DNA from: Xanthomonas sp. SI
GTDB taxonomy: Bacteria > Pseudomonadota > Gammaproteobacteria > Xanthomonadales > Xanthomonadaceae
Length of the DNA: 64,000 nucleotides
NCBI RefSeq assembly: GCF_014236855.1
Contig: NZ_CP051261.1
Location: 3,534,001-3,598,000 of the forward strand
Direction: 5' to 3'
Shown here: in pieces, positions 37,176-46,710 of the stretch
Numbering within the stretch: the first letter of the stretch is position 1
Layout: each line of letters starts with the position of its first letter
Made by a program: the position numbers and the translations under genes
The notes under the pieces: generated by a model
What the model saw: the letters and a program-made list of their open reading frames with translations, nothing else
Told to the model about the DNA's origin: nothing
Database searches by the model: none

Positions 37176-37442
37176 ATGCAGGATTTCGATATCGCCGCGC
37201 CACGCCGCCTGAAACTGGGCGTGCGCACCACGCCGTTCGTGTTCGCCTTCTACATGGCCGCGATCATGGCCATGCTGATGTGCCTGGTGATCACCGCGGC
37301 CAATGCCGGTCTCGGCGAGGACTATCTGCAGCGCGTGCTGGGCGCGTATCGGCTGGCGATGCCGACCGCGTTCTGCTGCATCCTGGTGGTACGGCCGCTG
37401 GTGATGCGGCTGGTGGCGGCGACGGTGCATGTGCCGCGTTGA
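37176..37442 (+). CDS. DUF2798-type small membrane protein
   Basis: 88 residues with two membrane helices (FVFAFYMAAIMAMLMCLVITAAN and YRLAMPTAFCCILVVRPLVMRLVAATV), the pattern of DUF2798 proteins. The start at 37176 (MQDFDIAAPRRLKLG) precedes the first helix; an upstream in-frame Met adds only non-conserved sequence. It is divergent from a LysR regulator that probably controls it. Function unknown. Confidence 0.8.
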   Translation: MQDFDIAAPRRLKLGVRTTPFVFAFYMAAIMAMLMCLVITAANAGLGEDYLQRVLGAYRLAMPTAFCCILVVRPLVMRLVAATVHVPR

Positions 37443-37493
37443 GGGTTTTGGGCGCTACCGCGTGTGATGCAGCGATGGTGGCGATGGGCTCCC

Positions 37494-37520
37494 TGTCGCG
37501 GCTGAAGCCGCTCCTACAGG
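37494..37520. repeat. Single REP element
   Basis: One copy of the GCGGCTGAAGCCGC palindrome with its flanking CTCCTACAGG tail, in the gap between the convergent DUF2798 and DUF4261-like genes. Confidence 0.88.
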
Positions 37521-37539
37521 TGCATGTTGAATCGCCGGC

Positions 37540-38259
37540 TCACAGCGGCGTCAGCCGCCACAGCCCATAGGGATTGGCGAACAGGTCGCCGGGCTGGAAC
37601 TGGGCGCTGGGTTCGGCGTCGAGCCGGTAGCGCGGCGCATCCTCGGCGACGGCGAAGGTGTGGCCCTCGCGCATCGCCGGCGCTTCGGTGAACAGGTACC
37701 AGGTGAAGGTGTGCAGCAGCGCGACCGGGTCGTCTGCCGCCTGCGCATCAACGATCGCGTCTTTCATGCCGAAATGGTGCATGCCGCAGGAATGCACCTG
37801 CTCGCCGGTGAGGTTCAACACGTATGCACGATGGGCGCTGAAAAAGCCCAGGTCCGCGCACAGCTGGCGCCACGCTCCCGGACCGTGCGCGACGCCGCTG
37901 CTCTCGACCTTCACGCCCAGACCGCCGGCGTCCAGCAGCGCCGCGGCCGCCAGCATCATCGCCTCGGCGCGCGCCCTGGAACCGCCATCGCCGATCAGGT
38001 ACACGACCGAGGCATGCGCATCGATGCGCGCCATGTCGTCGGAATCGAGCCAGTGCGGCCCGGCGGCAGCAAACGCGTCCGCCATGCGTGGGTCGCGCGG
38101 CTCGTATTGCAGTTCGAAGGCGTCGCCGCTTTCCATGTGCAGCAGGACCTGCCCGGCAAACAGGTAACCGCCGCTGTCGCGGACGATGCGCGGGAGCAGA
38201 TCCGAGCGGTCCTGCCACGGGCCGGGAATGCACAACACGATTTTCGGGGTTTCGATCAA
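37540..38259 (-). CDS. Conserved protein, possibly DUF4261 family
   Basis: 239 residues, no signal peptide or membrane helix. The sequence (KIVLCIPGPWQDRSDLLPRIVRDSGGYLFAGQVLLH; AEAMMLAAAALLDAGGLGVKVESSGVAHGPGAWRQL; YVLNLTGEQVHSCGMHHFGMKDAIV) has features of the DUF4261 group, which is found in many bacteria and sometimes near toxin or immunity genes. The Cys/His-rich HSCGMHHFG segment is notable. No function can be assigned. It stands alone between a REP and a GST gene. Confidence 0.75.
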   Translation of the reverse strand: MIETPKIVLCIPGPWQDRSDLLPRIVRDSGGYLFAGQVLLHMESGDAFELQYEPRDPRMADAFAAAGPHWLDSDDMARIDAHASVVYLIGDGGSRARAEAMMLAAAALLDAGGLGVKVESSGVAHGPGAWRQLCADLGFFSAHRAYVLNLTGEQVHSCGMHHFGMKDAIVDAQAADDPVALLHTFTWYLFTEAPAMREGHTFAVAEDAPRYRLDAEPSAQFQPGDLFANPYGLWRLTPL

Positions 38260-38357
38260 GGTGGCGGCTCCTTGCCGTCAGGTAGCGGATACGCGCGAGC
38301 GGAATGGCCGCTGCAGCGAAACGGGCGCGGCAACGCTGGCCGCAGGCCACACCATAC

Positions 38358-38978
38358 TCAGGTCAGCGGCGTCATCACGCCCTTGCGGTAGGCCGGACGC
38401 TGTTGCAGGCGGGAGTACCAGTCCTGCAGGTGCGGCAGCGCCGGTCGTTCGATCGGCATCTCGAACCAGGCGTAGGCGAAGCTGCCCAGCGGGATGTCGC
38501 CCATCGCGAACTGCGCGCCCGACAGCCACGGCTGCTGCGCCAGCGCCGCATCGGCCATGCCCAGCAATTCGCCCGAACGCGCCAGCGCCGCGGCGATCCT
38601 GGCTGCGTCGCGCGCTTCGGGCGCGGTGCGCAGCGTGCCCCAGAAAAGATCGCGGAACGGGCCGGCGAAGGTCGACGTGGTCCAGTCCATCCACTTGTCG
38701 CCACGCGCGCGTTCGGCCGGATCCTGCGGATACAGCGTGTCCGGCGCATAGCGCGCGGCCAGGTAGCGCACGATGGCGTTGGATTCCCACAGCGCCAGGC
38801 CGTTGTCCTCGATCGCCGGCACCAGGCCGTTGGGATTCAATGCGCGGTAGGCCGGATCGGCGGTCTTGCCGAACGCGCCGCCGACCTCGATCGACTCATA
38901 GGCCACGCCGATTTCCTCGGCGCACCACAGCACCTTGCGCACGTTGCTCGAATTGTGTCGGCCCCAGATCTTCAGCAT
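38358..38978 (-). CDS. Glutathione S-transferase family protein
   Basis: 206 residues, theta/beta-like GST. The N-terminal thioredoxin-like domain is MLKIWGRHNSSNVRKVLWCAEEIGVAYE with a candidate catalytic Ser; the cis-Pro and glutathione contacts are NPNGLVPAIED and ALWESNAIVRYLAARY. The C-terminal helical domain has FAMGDIPLGSFAYAWFEMPIERPALPHLQDWYSRLQQRPAY. It lies 209 bp downstream of the arabinose operon on the same strand; I see no reason to include it in that operon. Confidence 0.93.
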   Translation of the reverse strand: MLKIWGRHNSSNVRKVLWCAEEIGVAYESIEVGGAFGKTADPAYRALNPNGLVPAIEDNGLALWESNAIVRYLAARYAPDTLYPQDPAERARGDKWMDWTTSTFAGPFRDLFWGTLRTAPEARDAARIAAALARSGELLGMADAALAQQPWLSGAQFAMGDIPLGSFAYAWFEMPIERPALPHLQDWYSRLQQRPAYRKGVMTPLT

Positions 38979-39187
38979 GGCAGCGCTCCTGTCGCGAGCG
39001 CCAATTCTATGCCGCCGCATCCGCAGCTGCGACGCCGATGCGTGCGATGCGACCGTCGTGCCGCCGCCGCAATGGCGCGGATTCAGTCTTGCCGGTTCGG
39101 TGCGGCACCCACGCAATCCCCGCCATCGGCATGCGCGGGCGCCGTTGCGGCGGTGCCCGCCCCTGCACGCGGCAGGCGCCAGCGCGC

Positions 39188-41179
39188 TCAGTCGAACTGC
39201 AGCACGAAGCCGCCGCGCGCCGGCAACGACACCTCGACGTTCTGCGTCGGCCCCACTTCGATGCGCCGGCTGGCCAGGCCCAGCGGGCCGTCGCCATCGA
39301 CGATCAGGCGCGCGCCGCGACCGGCCACGCCCAACTCCGCCAGGTTCAGGCGCAGCGTGCGCGGTTGCGCATCGGCGTTGATGCCGGCCACGTACCAGCG
39401 CGCGCCGCCGCGCCGCGCGAACACCGCGAAGCGGCCGGGATAGCCGTCCACGTAGCGGCTGTCGTCCCACACCGAGGGCAGTTCGCGCAGCAGCGCCTGC
39501 ACCTCCGGCGCGGCCTTCTCAAGATTCTCCGGGGTCTCGGCGTAATGCTGGATGCCGGACACGAACAGCACCGTCTCGGCCAGTTCGAAGCCGGGCGTGG
39601 TGCGGCGCTGCACCTTGTCGTTGAGTTTGACCAGGGCCAGCGGGGTGAAGTCCATCGGGTCGAACACGTTGCGCGCGAACGGCAGCATCGCCGCATGCGC
39701 CGGCACCTGGTCGGCGTTGACCTGCTCGAAGGTGGCGAATTCCAGCCCGCGCACCGCCTCCATGGTCATCAGGTCCGGCCAGGTGCGCTGCCAGCCGCGC
39801 GGCAAGGTGGCGCCATGGAAGTTGAGCATCAGCCCGTACGGCGCGGCGTCCTGCATGATGTCCAGGTAGTAGCCGATCATCGACTGCCCGTCGCCGCCGA
39901 AGAAATCGATCTTCACCCCGGCCACGCCCATCGCCTTGAGCCGCGCGAACTCGCGGATGCGGCTGGCGTGGGTCAGCATGCGGTCGCGCGGGGTCTGCGG
40001 CGCTTCGTTCCAGCTGCCGGCCGAGTTGTACCAGAGCAGGATCGACACCTGCTTGCTGTGCGCGTAGGCGATCAGCTCGCGCAGCTTGTCTTCACCGATC
40101 TGCGTGTCCCACAGGGCATCGATCAAGGTGTAGCGCCAGCCCATGCGCGCGGCGAAGTCGATGTAGCGCTTCTGCACTTCGAAGGTCGTAGCGCCGTCGC
40201 CGAGCAGCGGCCAGCTCCACGACGCCTTGCCGGGCTGCGGCGGCGCGATCGGCGCGGCCGCGGGCGGATCGGCCAGGTCGGTGCCGAGCGTGGACTCGGC
40301 GATGGTCTTCAGGCTGCCGACCGCGACGATGCGCCACGGCGAGCGCCACGGCAGCGCGAAGCGCGGATTGGCGGCGCCGCCGGGCAGCACCTCGCGCGGA
40401 TCGGGCATGCCGATCGCGTACTCGCCGGGCGCGTCGGCGACATCGCGCAGGCGGCTGCCGGCGTGGCCGCGGCCGAGCGAACCCTCGCTGAGCAGCACCC
40501 AGTCCGCCTCATGGCGGAACAGGGCCGGATACACCCAGCCGGCCGCGAGCGGCGACGGCGTGCCGACCGTGATGTCCTGCAGGTAGTACTCCTCGTAGGA
40601 AGGATTGGTCCTGCCGAAGCCGGTCTTGGCCGGCGACATCGGCTGCAACCAGGCGCGCGTGGCGGCGGCGAAGCGGAACGTGGTGGCGTCCTCGCGCAGC
40701 TCGCGGATGTTCGGGTCGCGCTGCGGGAAGTCGTAGCGGAACGCGACGCCGTCGTCGGAGACCTGGAATTCGATCTGCAGGCGTTCGCCGTTGGCGCCGC
40801 GCCAGGAGAACACGCGGCGATTGGCGCGGTAGTCGTTGATGCGCCGCTTGCCGGTCAGCAGTTCGTAGCGATCGTGCACCGGCTCGACCGGCGACACCGC
40901 GAGCAGGCGCAGGCCCTTGGAGAAATCGGCATCGTCGCGGACCAGGCCCAGCCGCGAGCGCAACAGCACCTCGCGCCCGTCGCGCAACACGCGGTAGTGC
41001 GCGCTGCCGGCCGCGTCAACGCTCACTTGCGCGTGCAGCGTGGCGTCCGGGCTGAGCACGTCGCCGACCATGCGCTCGGCGGCCAGCGCCGGCAGCGCGC
41101 ACAGCAGCAATGCGCAGGCTGCCGCGATCGCGGCCGAGGCCCTGTACCAGCGGCTCAGAATTGCGGGTTCTTTTCCCAT
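39188..41179 (-). CDS. GH97 glycoside hydrolase, predicted retaining type
   Basis: 663 residues with a Sec signal peptide (about 10-34, ASAAIAAACALLLCALPALAAE). The N-terminal beta-sandwich (35-290) and the catalytic barrel are typical of GH97 (KASWSWPLLGDGATTFEVQKRYIDFAARMGWRYTLIDALWD). Asp425 in MGVAGVKIDFFGGDGQ occupies the nucleophile position of retaining GH97 alpha-galactosidases; inverting SusB-type alpha-glucosidases lack this Asp. Retaining members include alpha-galactosidases and a beta-L-arabinopyranosidase, and the latter would suit this operon. The start overlaps the GH127 stop by 25 bp, with GAGG upstream. It is the last gene of the arabinose operon. Confidence 0.9.
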   Translation of the reverse strand: MGKEPAILSRWYRASAAIAAACALLLCALPALAAERMVGDVLSPDATLHAQVSVDAAGSAHYRVLRDGREVLLRSRLGLVRDDADFSKGLRLLAVSPVEPVHDRYELLTGKRRINDYRANRRVFSWRGANGERLQIEFQVSDDGVAFRYDFPQRDPNIRELREDATTFRFAAATRAWLQPMSPAKTGFGRTNPSYEEYYLQDITVGTPSPLAAGWVYPALFRHEADWVLLSEGSLGRGHAGSRLRDVADAPGEYAIGMPDPREVLPGGAANPRFALPWRSPWRIVAVGSLKTIAESTLGTDLADPPAAAPIAPPQPGKASWSWPLLGDGATTFEVQKRYIDFAARMGWRYTLIDALWDTQIGEDKLRELIAYAHSKQVSILLWYNSAGSWNEAPQTPRDRMLTHASRIREFARLKAMGVAGVKIDFFGGDGQSMIGYYLDIMQDAAPYGLMLNFHGATLPRGWQRTWPDLMTMEAVRGLEFATFEQVNADQVPAHAAMLPFARNVFDPMDFTPLALVKLNDKVQRRTTPGFELAETVLFVSGIQHYAETPENLEKAAPEVQALLRELPSVWDDSRYVDGYPGRFAVFARRGGARWYVAGINADAQPRTLRLNLAELGVAGRGARLIVDGDGPLGLASRRIEVGPTQNVEVSLPARGGFVLQFD

Positions 41180-43110
41180 ACCGGCCTCGCTCGGCAATAG
41201 ACCGCGTAACGCTCGTGGGCGATGCGGTAGAACGGCACCAGGGTCAGCGGGCCCTGCAGTCCGTCGGCCTCGAACACCAGTTCCTGTCCCTCGCGCTTGC
41301 GCGCCCACAGCTGTTCCGGCGCGAAGTAGACCGCCGGCAATTGGCGGCCGACGATCCGGTTCAACGACGGCCGCTGGTCGGACACGTGCAGCTGCGCCGG
41401 GTCGATACCGTCGCTGCCCAGCTGCGCAGCCAGCACCAGCGGACCGTACATCATCGCCTGCAGGCTGGGTTCGTCGGGTAGCGGCGCGGCGTGCAGCGCC
41501 ATCGGCAGGTCCAGTTCGATGCGGTCGCCGTCGGCGAAACGGCGCTCTAGCGAAAGGTAGCTGCCAGGTGTCGCCTTGACCGTCTGCGCCTTGCCGTTGA
41601 TGCGCAGGCGCACGCCCTGGGTGGCCCAGTACGGGATGCGCAGGCGCAGCGTCATCTGCTGCGGTCGCTTGCACTGGAACTCCAGTGCGGTGCCTTCCTG
41701 CTGCGGGAACCGGGTGCGCTGCACGACACGCAGGCCGCGCTCGGCCCAGTCCAGTTGCGAGGCGATGAACAGGTTGACGGTGAGGCCGGCATCGTCGCGA
41801 AAGTAGATGCTGTCGTTGCTCTTGGCGAACTCCTCCACGCCGGTGCCGGTGCAGCACCAGAACGAGGCGAACGGCGTGTTGTAGAGCTTCCAGTAGCCGG
41901 CATCCATCGGCACGAAGTACATCATCATGCCGGCTTCGTCCTGGGTGCCCAGGCGCGCGTTGAACAGCACGCGCTCGTAGTAGTCCATCAGCGCCGCGTC
42001 CGGCTGCCAGGTGTACAGGTGCCGGGTCAGCTTGAGCATGTTGTAGCTGCAGCAGCACTCGTGGCTGTGCCCGCTCAGGCGCCCGGCGAAGTGGTCGGGC
42101 TTGCCGAACATCTCGAAGTCGCTGACGCCGCCGGTGCAATAGGCATGGTGGCCGCTGACCGTGCGCCAGAAGAATTCGGCGATCTGGCGCTGGCGCGGCT
42201 CGCCGTCGATCTCGTAGGCGCGCGCGGCGGCGACGATCTTCGGGATCTGGGTGTTGGCGTGCAGGCCGGCCAGTGCGTCGCGCTGCTGCGCCAGCGGTTC
42301 CAGCAGCGCGGCCTGCTCGTAGCGCGCCGCCCAGCGCTGGTACCTGGCGTCGCCGCTGAGCAGGTACAGCTCCAGCAGCGACTCGTGCACGCCGCCGAAC
42401 TCCACGCCGAGGATGCGTTGCCACTGCGCGTCGTCGAAGCCGTCCATCCACGCGCCCAGCCAGTCGGCGAAGCGCTGCGCGGTGCGCAGCGCCTGCGCGT
42501 TGCCGGCATGGCGGGCCATGTCCAGGTGCCCGGCCAGGATCTTGTGCGCGGTGTAGATCGGCACCCACACCTCCTCGCGGCGGCCGAGCCGGTCGTAGAA
42601 CGAGGACGGGTACGCGCCGATGTAGCCATCCGCACGCTGGCAGCGCGCGAGTTCGGCGACCAGCGCATCGGCCTTGTCCTTCAGCGCGGCATCGCCGGTG
42701 GCCGCGTACAGCAGCGCGCAGGCCGACAGGTAATGACCGCCGGCAAAATGCCCGCGGATCTCGCAGTGCGGCGACTCCCAGCCGCCCAGCGGCTCGGCCT
42801 GCGAGTCCAGGCCCGCGGCTAGCCGGAAATTGTGCAGCAGGCGGTCGTTGGGAATGGACATCAGGTAGCGGCGATCGCGCTCGCGTGCCTGCAGGAACGG
42901 GCCGTCGAGCAGTTGCACCTGGCCCAGCGCGAACGGCTGCTCGCGCAGTTGCACGGCCAGCTGCCGTTTCGCGGCCGCTGCTACCTCCGCAGGCGATGCG
43001 GCCAGCGCCTCGCCTTGCGCCAACAGACCCAGCGCGGCCAGCGAGGCGCCGCCGTAGTGCAGGAAATCGCGCCTTGTGCAGGCCAGGCCCGCCTCTTCAT
43101 ATTCCGTCAT
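41155..43110 (-). CDS. GH127 beta-L-arabinofuranosidase, Tat-exported
   Basis: Releases L-arabinose from beta-L-arabinofuranosides such as those on hydroxyproline-rich plant proteins. 651 residues. CTRRDFLHYGGASLAALGLL is a twin-arginine signal, so the enzyme is probably a folded periplasmic metalloenzyme. The zinc-thiolate active site of HypBA1 (Glu338, Cys340, Cys417, Cys418) is matched by Glu351 and Cys353 in SHECCCSYNMLKL and by Cys419-Cys420 in SFWCCTGTGVEEFAK, one of which is the nucleophile. It overlaps yjfF by 4 bp and GH97 by 25 bp, so it is translationally coupled to a sugar transporter. Confidence 0.92.
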   Translation of the reverse strand: MTEYEEAGLACTRRDFLHYGGASLAALGLLAQGEALAASPAEVAAAAKRQLAVQLREQPFALGQVQLLDGPFLQARERDRRYLMSIPNDRLLHNFRLAAGLDSQAEPLGGWESPHCEIRGHFAGGHYLSACALLYAATGDAALKDKADALVAELARCQRADGYIGAYPSSFYDRLGRREEVWVPIYTAHKILAGHLDMARHAGNAQALRTAQRFADWLGAWMDGFDDAQWQRILGVEFGGVHESLLELYLLSGDARYQRWAARYEQAALLEPLAQQRDALAGLHANTQIPKIVAAARAYEIDGEPRQRQIAEFFWRTVSGHHAYCTGGVSDFEMFGKPDHFAGRLSGHSHECCCSYNMLKLTRHLYTWQPDAALMDYYERVLFNARLGTQDEAGMMMYFVPMDAGYWKLYNTPFASFWCCTGTGVEEFAKSNDSIYFRDDAGLTVNLFIASQLDWAERGLRVVQRTRFPQQEGTALEFQCKRPQQMTLRLRIPYWATQGVRLRINGKAQTVKATPGSYLSLERRFADGDRIELDLPMALHAAPLPDEPSLQAMMYGPLVLAAQLGSDGIDPAQLHVSDQRPSLNRIVGRQLPAVYFAPEQLWARKREGQELVFEADGLQGPLTLVPFYRIAHERYAVYCRARPVWEKNPQF

Positions 43111-44135
43111 GCGTCCGCTCCCGAATCCGGCGTGCGCCGGGTCAACACGCGTTGCAGAAGGCAGAACACCAGCAGCAGCGCGCCGATCACGATGCGCGTC
43201 CACCACGAGCTGAGCGTGCCGTCGAACACGATCAGGGTCTGGATCACGCCCAGGATCAGCACGCCGAACAGCGTGCCGATCACGTAGCCGCTGCCGCCGG
43301 CCAGCAAGGTGCCACCGATCACCACCGCGGCGATCGCATCCAGTTCCAGGCCCAGCGCATGCAGGCTGTAGCCGGACAGCATGTAGAACGTGCACACCAC
43401 CCCGGCCAGCGCCGAGCAGAATCCGCTGAAGGCGTAGACCTTGACCTGGGTGGCGGCCACCGGCAGGCCCATCAGCCGCGCCGAGGCCTCGCTGCCGCCC
43501 AGCGCATACACGCAGCGGCCGAAGCGCGTGCTGTGCGCCAGCCACATGCCCAGCGCCACCGTGGCCAGCGCGATCAGTGCGCCGATCGACAGCGAGGCGC
43601 CGGCGCCGATCGGCACGCGGAACTGGGCGATGGCCACGTACAGCGCATCGTCGATCGGAATCGAATCGACGCTGATCAGGTAGCTGGCGCCGCGCGCCAG
43701 GAACATGCCGGCCAGGGTCACCACGAACGGCTGCAGCCGGTAGCGCTGGATCAGCATGCCCATGAACGCGCCGAACAGCGCCCCGAGCAGCAACACCAGC
43801 GGGATCGCCGCCAGCGGCGACCAGCCATGGTGCTGCACCAGCGACGCCGACAGCACCGTGGTGAAAGCGATCACCGCGCCCACCGACAGGTCGATGCCGC
43901 CGCTCAGGATCACGAACGTCATGCCGACCGCGGCGATGCACAGGAAGGCATTGTCGATCAGCAGATTGGCGAACACCTGCGGCGACAGGAAGCCATCGTA
44001 GAGCACGCCGCCGGCGCCGGCCATGGCCACGAACAGGGCTACGGTGATCGCCAGCGGCAGGCGCGCGCCGTGCAGCAGCGTGCCGACGCGGCGCAGGCCG
44101 CGCGCGTTCTGGATCGGGACGCCGGCCGCGCTCAT
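43107..44135 (-). CDS. yjfF: Sugar ABC transporter permease, YjfF-like
   Basis: 342 residues, about nine membrane helices, BPD_transp_2 (RbsC-like) family. Signatures: NAFLCIAAVGMTFVILSGGIDLSVGAVIAFTTVLSA, LQPFVVTLAGMFLARGASYLIS and AIAAVVIGGTLLAGGSGYVIGTLFGVLILGVIQTLI. It pairs with YtfT to form the channel of a YtfQRT-YjfF-type importer, known for galactofuranose in E. coli and for L-arabinose in Shewanella (AraUVWZ). Four-bp ATGA overlaps on both sides show tight coupling. Arabinose as substrate follows from the linked pathway genes. Confidence 0.92.
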   Translation of the reverse strand: MSAAGVPIQNARGLRRVGTLLHGARLPLAITVALFVAMAGAGGVLYDGFLSPQVFANLLIDNAFLCIAAVGMTFVILSGGIDLSVGAVIAFTTVLSASLVQHHGWSPLAAIPLVLLLGALFGAFMGMLIQRYRLQPFVVTLAGMFLARGASYLISVDSIPIDDALYVAIAQFRVPIGAGASLSIGALIALATVALGMWLAHSTRFGRCVYALGGSEASARLMGLPVAATQVKVYAFSGFCSALAGVVCTFYMLSGYSLHALGLELDAIAAVVIGGTLLAGGSGYVIGTLFGVLILGVIQTLIVFDGTLSSWWTRIVIGALLLVFCLLQRVLTRRTPDSGADA

Positions 44136-45187
44136 CGCCGTGCTCCCGGCTCGGCACGCCGCACCCAGCCGCGCACGCTGGCGCGGAACTGCGGCGACTG
44201 CAGCAGCATCACCGCGAACACCAGCAGCGCCTTGATCAGCATGTTGACCTGCGCCGGCACGCCGATGGCGTAGATGGTCGCGGTCAGGGTCTGGATGATC
44301 AGCGCGCCGATCAGGCTGCCGGCCAGGCTGAAGCGGCCGCCGTCGAGCAGCGTGCCGCCGAGGGTGACCGCCAGGATCGCGTCCAACTCCATCAGCTGGC
44401 CGGCGTTGTTGGCATCGGCGCTCTTGACGTTGGAACTGATCAGCAGCCCGGCCAGGCCGGCGCTGAACGCGCAGAACACGTACAGCAGCACCGCGATCAG
44501 CCGCGCCTTGATCCCGGCCACGCGCGCCGCGCGCGGGTTGTGCCCGATCGCGCGCACGAACAGGCCCAGCGCGGTGCGCCCGAGCAGCAACTGCAACACC
44601 GCGAACACCGCGGCGACCACGAACAGCGCGAACGGCAGGCCGAGCAGGAAGCCGTTGCCCAGATAGAAATACGGCGGGTAGTAGATGGTCAGGATCTGGC
44701 CGTCGCCGATCAGCTGGGCCACGCCGCGCCCGGCCACCATCAGGATCAGCGTGGCGATGATCGGCTGCATGCCGACCTTGACCACCAGCAACCCGTTCCA
44801 CAGTCCGCACGCAGCGGCGACCAGCAGCGGCGCCACGATCACCGCCCACAGCGGGAAGCGGCTGTGCTCGCCGCCGCCGATCATCCACGCCGCCACCGTT
44901 GCGGCGATCGCCACCACCGCGCCGACCGAGATGTCCAGGCCGCGCACCGCGATCACCAGGGTCATGCCCAGCGCGACCAGCGCCAGCGGCGCGGCGCGGT
45001 TGCCGATGTCCACCAGGTTGCCGTACAGGTGCCCGTCGCGCCATTGCAGCGCCAGGAAGCCGGGATTCCACAGGCCGTTGCCGAGCAGCAGCAGCGCCAG
45101 CGTGGCCAGCGGCCAGAACAGCGGGTGGGCGACGATGCGCGCCGGCAGCCGCGGCGCGCTCGGCGATGACGTGGCCGCCGCGCTCAT
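44132..45187 (-). CDS. ytfT: Sugar ABC transporter permease, YtfT-like
   Basis: 351 residues, about nine to ten membrane helices, same family as YjfF. Signatures: AAPLALVALGMTLVIAVRGLDISVGAVVAIAATVAAWMIGG, GMQPIIATLILMVAGRGVAQLI with the following DGQILTIYYPPYFYLGNG typical of YtfT, and ELDAILAVTLGGTLLDGGRFSLAGSLIGALIIQTL. It overlaps ytfR and yjfF by 4 bp each. Confidence 0.92.
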   Translation of the reverse strand: MSAAATSSPSAPRLPARIVAHPLFWPLATLALLLLGNGLWNPGFLALQWRDGHLYGNLVDIGNRAAPLALVALGMTLVIAVRGLDISVGAVVAIAATVAAWMIGGGEHSRFPLWAVIVAPLLVAAACGLWNGLLVVKVGMQPIIATLILMVAGRGVAQLIGDGQILTIYYPPYFYLGNGFLLGLPFALFVVAAVFAVLQLLLGRTALGLFVRAIGHNPRAARVAGIKARLIAVLLYVFCAFSAGLAGLLISSNVKSADANNAGQLMELDAILAVTLGGTLLDGGRFSLAGSLIGALIIQTLTATIYAIGVPAQVNMLIKALLVFAVMLLQSPQFRASVRGWVRRAEPGARR

Positions 45188-46698
45188 GCCGCCGCGCTCC
45201 CGGCGATCATCTCGAATACCGCGCGCTCGCCGCAGCCGCCCGGCAGTTCGCCGACCAGGCGGCGTTCGCGCAGCACCGCGATGCGGTCGGCGATACGCTC
45301 GATCTCGGCGACCTCGGCGGAAATGAACAGCACCGCCATGCCTTCGCGGGCCAGCGCCAGGATGCGGGTCATGATGTCCTGCTTGGCGGCGATGTCGATG
45401 CCGCGGGTGGGTTCGTCGAGGATCAGCAGCCGCGGCCGCGTCGCCAGCCAGCGCGCCAGCACCACTTTCTGCTGGTTGCCGCCGGACAGCAGCCCGACCG
45501 GGGTTTCCACGCTGGCGGTCTTGATGCCCAGCGCGTCCACGTAGCCCTGCGCGATGCGCAGCTGTTCGGCCAGCGGCAGGAACCGGCGCAGGCCCATGCG
45601 CGCCTGCAGCGCCAGCACGATGTTCTCGCGCACCGACAGCTCGGCGACGATGCCGTCGGTCTTGCGCTCTTCCGGACACAGCGCCAGGCCGTGGCGGATC
45701 GCGTCGGGCGGGCCGCGCAGCGCCACTTCATTGCCGTCGATGGACACGCGGCCGCAATCGGCGCGGTCCAGGCCGAACAGCAGCCGCGCCAGCTCGGTGC
45801 GGCCGGCGCCGAGCAGGCCGGCCAGGCCCAGCACCTGGCCACGGCGCAGTTGCAAATCGATCGGGTGCAACTGGCCGCGCCGGCCCAGGCCCTGTGCCTG
45901 CAGCAGCACCGGCGCGTCTTCGGTCGGCACGGCGTCCACCGTCGCGGCGGCCGCGGCGGCCACGTCCAGTTCGCGCCCGACCATCGCCGCGATCAGCCGC
46001 GGCGCCGGCAGGTCCGCGGCCAGGTATTCGCCGACCAGGCGCCCGTTGCGCAGCACGCTGATGCGGTCGGACACCGCATACACCTGGTCGAGAAAATGGG
46101 TCACGAACAGGATCGCCATGCCCTGCTCGCGCAGGCCACGCATCACCCGGAACAGTTCGGCGACCTCGCCTTCGTCGAGGCTGGAGGTGGGTTCGTCGAG
46201 AATCAGCACCCGCGCCGACACGCTCAGCGCGCGCGCGATCGCCACCATCTGCTGCACCGCCACCGGATAGGCGGACAGCGCGCGGCGCACGTCGATGTCC
46301 ACGCCCAGCCGCTGCAGGCACTCACGCGCCTCGCGTTCGACCCGGTGCCAGTCGATGCGCCGCGGCCAGCCCTTCAACGGATAGCGGCCGGCGAAGATGT
46401 TCTCGGCCACCGACAGGTTCGGGCACAGGTTCACTTCCTGGTACACGGTGCTGATGCCCAGCTGCTGCGCCTGCAGCGGCGAGCTCGGCGCGATCGCGTC
46501 GCCGCCCAGCGCCATGCGCCCGGCATCGGCGGCGACCGCACCGGTCAGCAGCTTGATCAGGGTGGATTTGCCGGCGCCGTTCTGGCCCATCAGCGCGTGG
46601 ATCTCGCCGCCGCGCAGGCACAGCGCCACGTCGTCCAGCGCGGCGACGCCGGCGTAGGCCTTGCTCAGTCCCTGCGCGTGCAGCACCACCGGCTTCAT
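45184..46698 (-). CDS. ytfR: Sugar ABC transporter ATPase, YtfR-like (two nucleotide-binding domains)
   Basis: 504 residues with two fused ATPase domains, as in the RbsA/MglA class. The first has Walker A GQNGAGKST (38-46), LSAYPVAVQQMVAIARAL as signature and LILDEPTSSLD as Walker B. The second has the degenerate Walker A GLLGAGRTEL usual for this family, with LSGGNQQKVVLARWLATRPRLLILDEPTRGID. It drives import by the YtfT/YjfF channel. It starts 12 bp after ytfQ. Confidence 0.95.
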   Translation of the reverse strand: MKPVVLHAQGLSKAYAGVAALDDVALCLRGGEIHALMGQNGAGKSTLIKLLTGAVAADAGRMALGGDAIAPSSPLQAQQLGISTVYQEVNLCPNLSVAENIFAGRYPLKGWPRRIDWHRVEREARECLQRLGVDIDVRRALSAYPVAVQQMVAIARALSVSARVLILDEPTSSLDEGEVAELFRVMRGLREQGMAILFVTHFLDQVYAVSDRISVLRNGRLVGEYLAADLPAPRLIAAMVGRELDVAAAAAATVDAVPTEDAPVLLQAQGLGRRGQLHPIDLQLRRGQVLGLAGLLGAGRTELARLLFGLDRADCGRVSIDGNEVALRGPPDAIRHGLALCPEERKTDGIVAELSVRENIVLALQARMGLRRFLPLAEQLRIAQGYVDALGIKTASVETPVGLLSGGNQQKVVLARWLATRPRLLILDEPTRGIDIAAKQDIMTRILALAREGMAVLFISAEVAEIERIADRIAVLRERRLVGELPGGCGERAVFEMIAGSAAA

Positions 46699-46710
46699 CG
46701 GCAGGCTCCG

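Noticed and set aside
37540..38259. Reading this DUF4261-like protein as a toxin-immunity gene
   Set aside because: No toxin, secretion or polymorphic-repeat gene is next to it, so there is no support from context.
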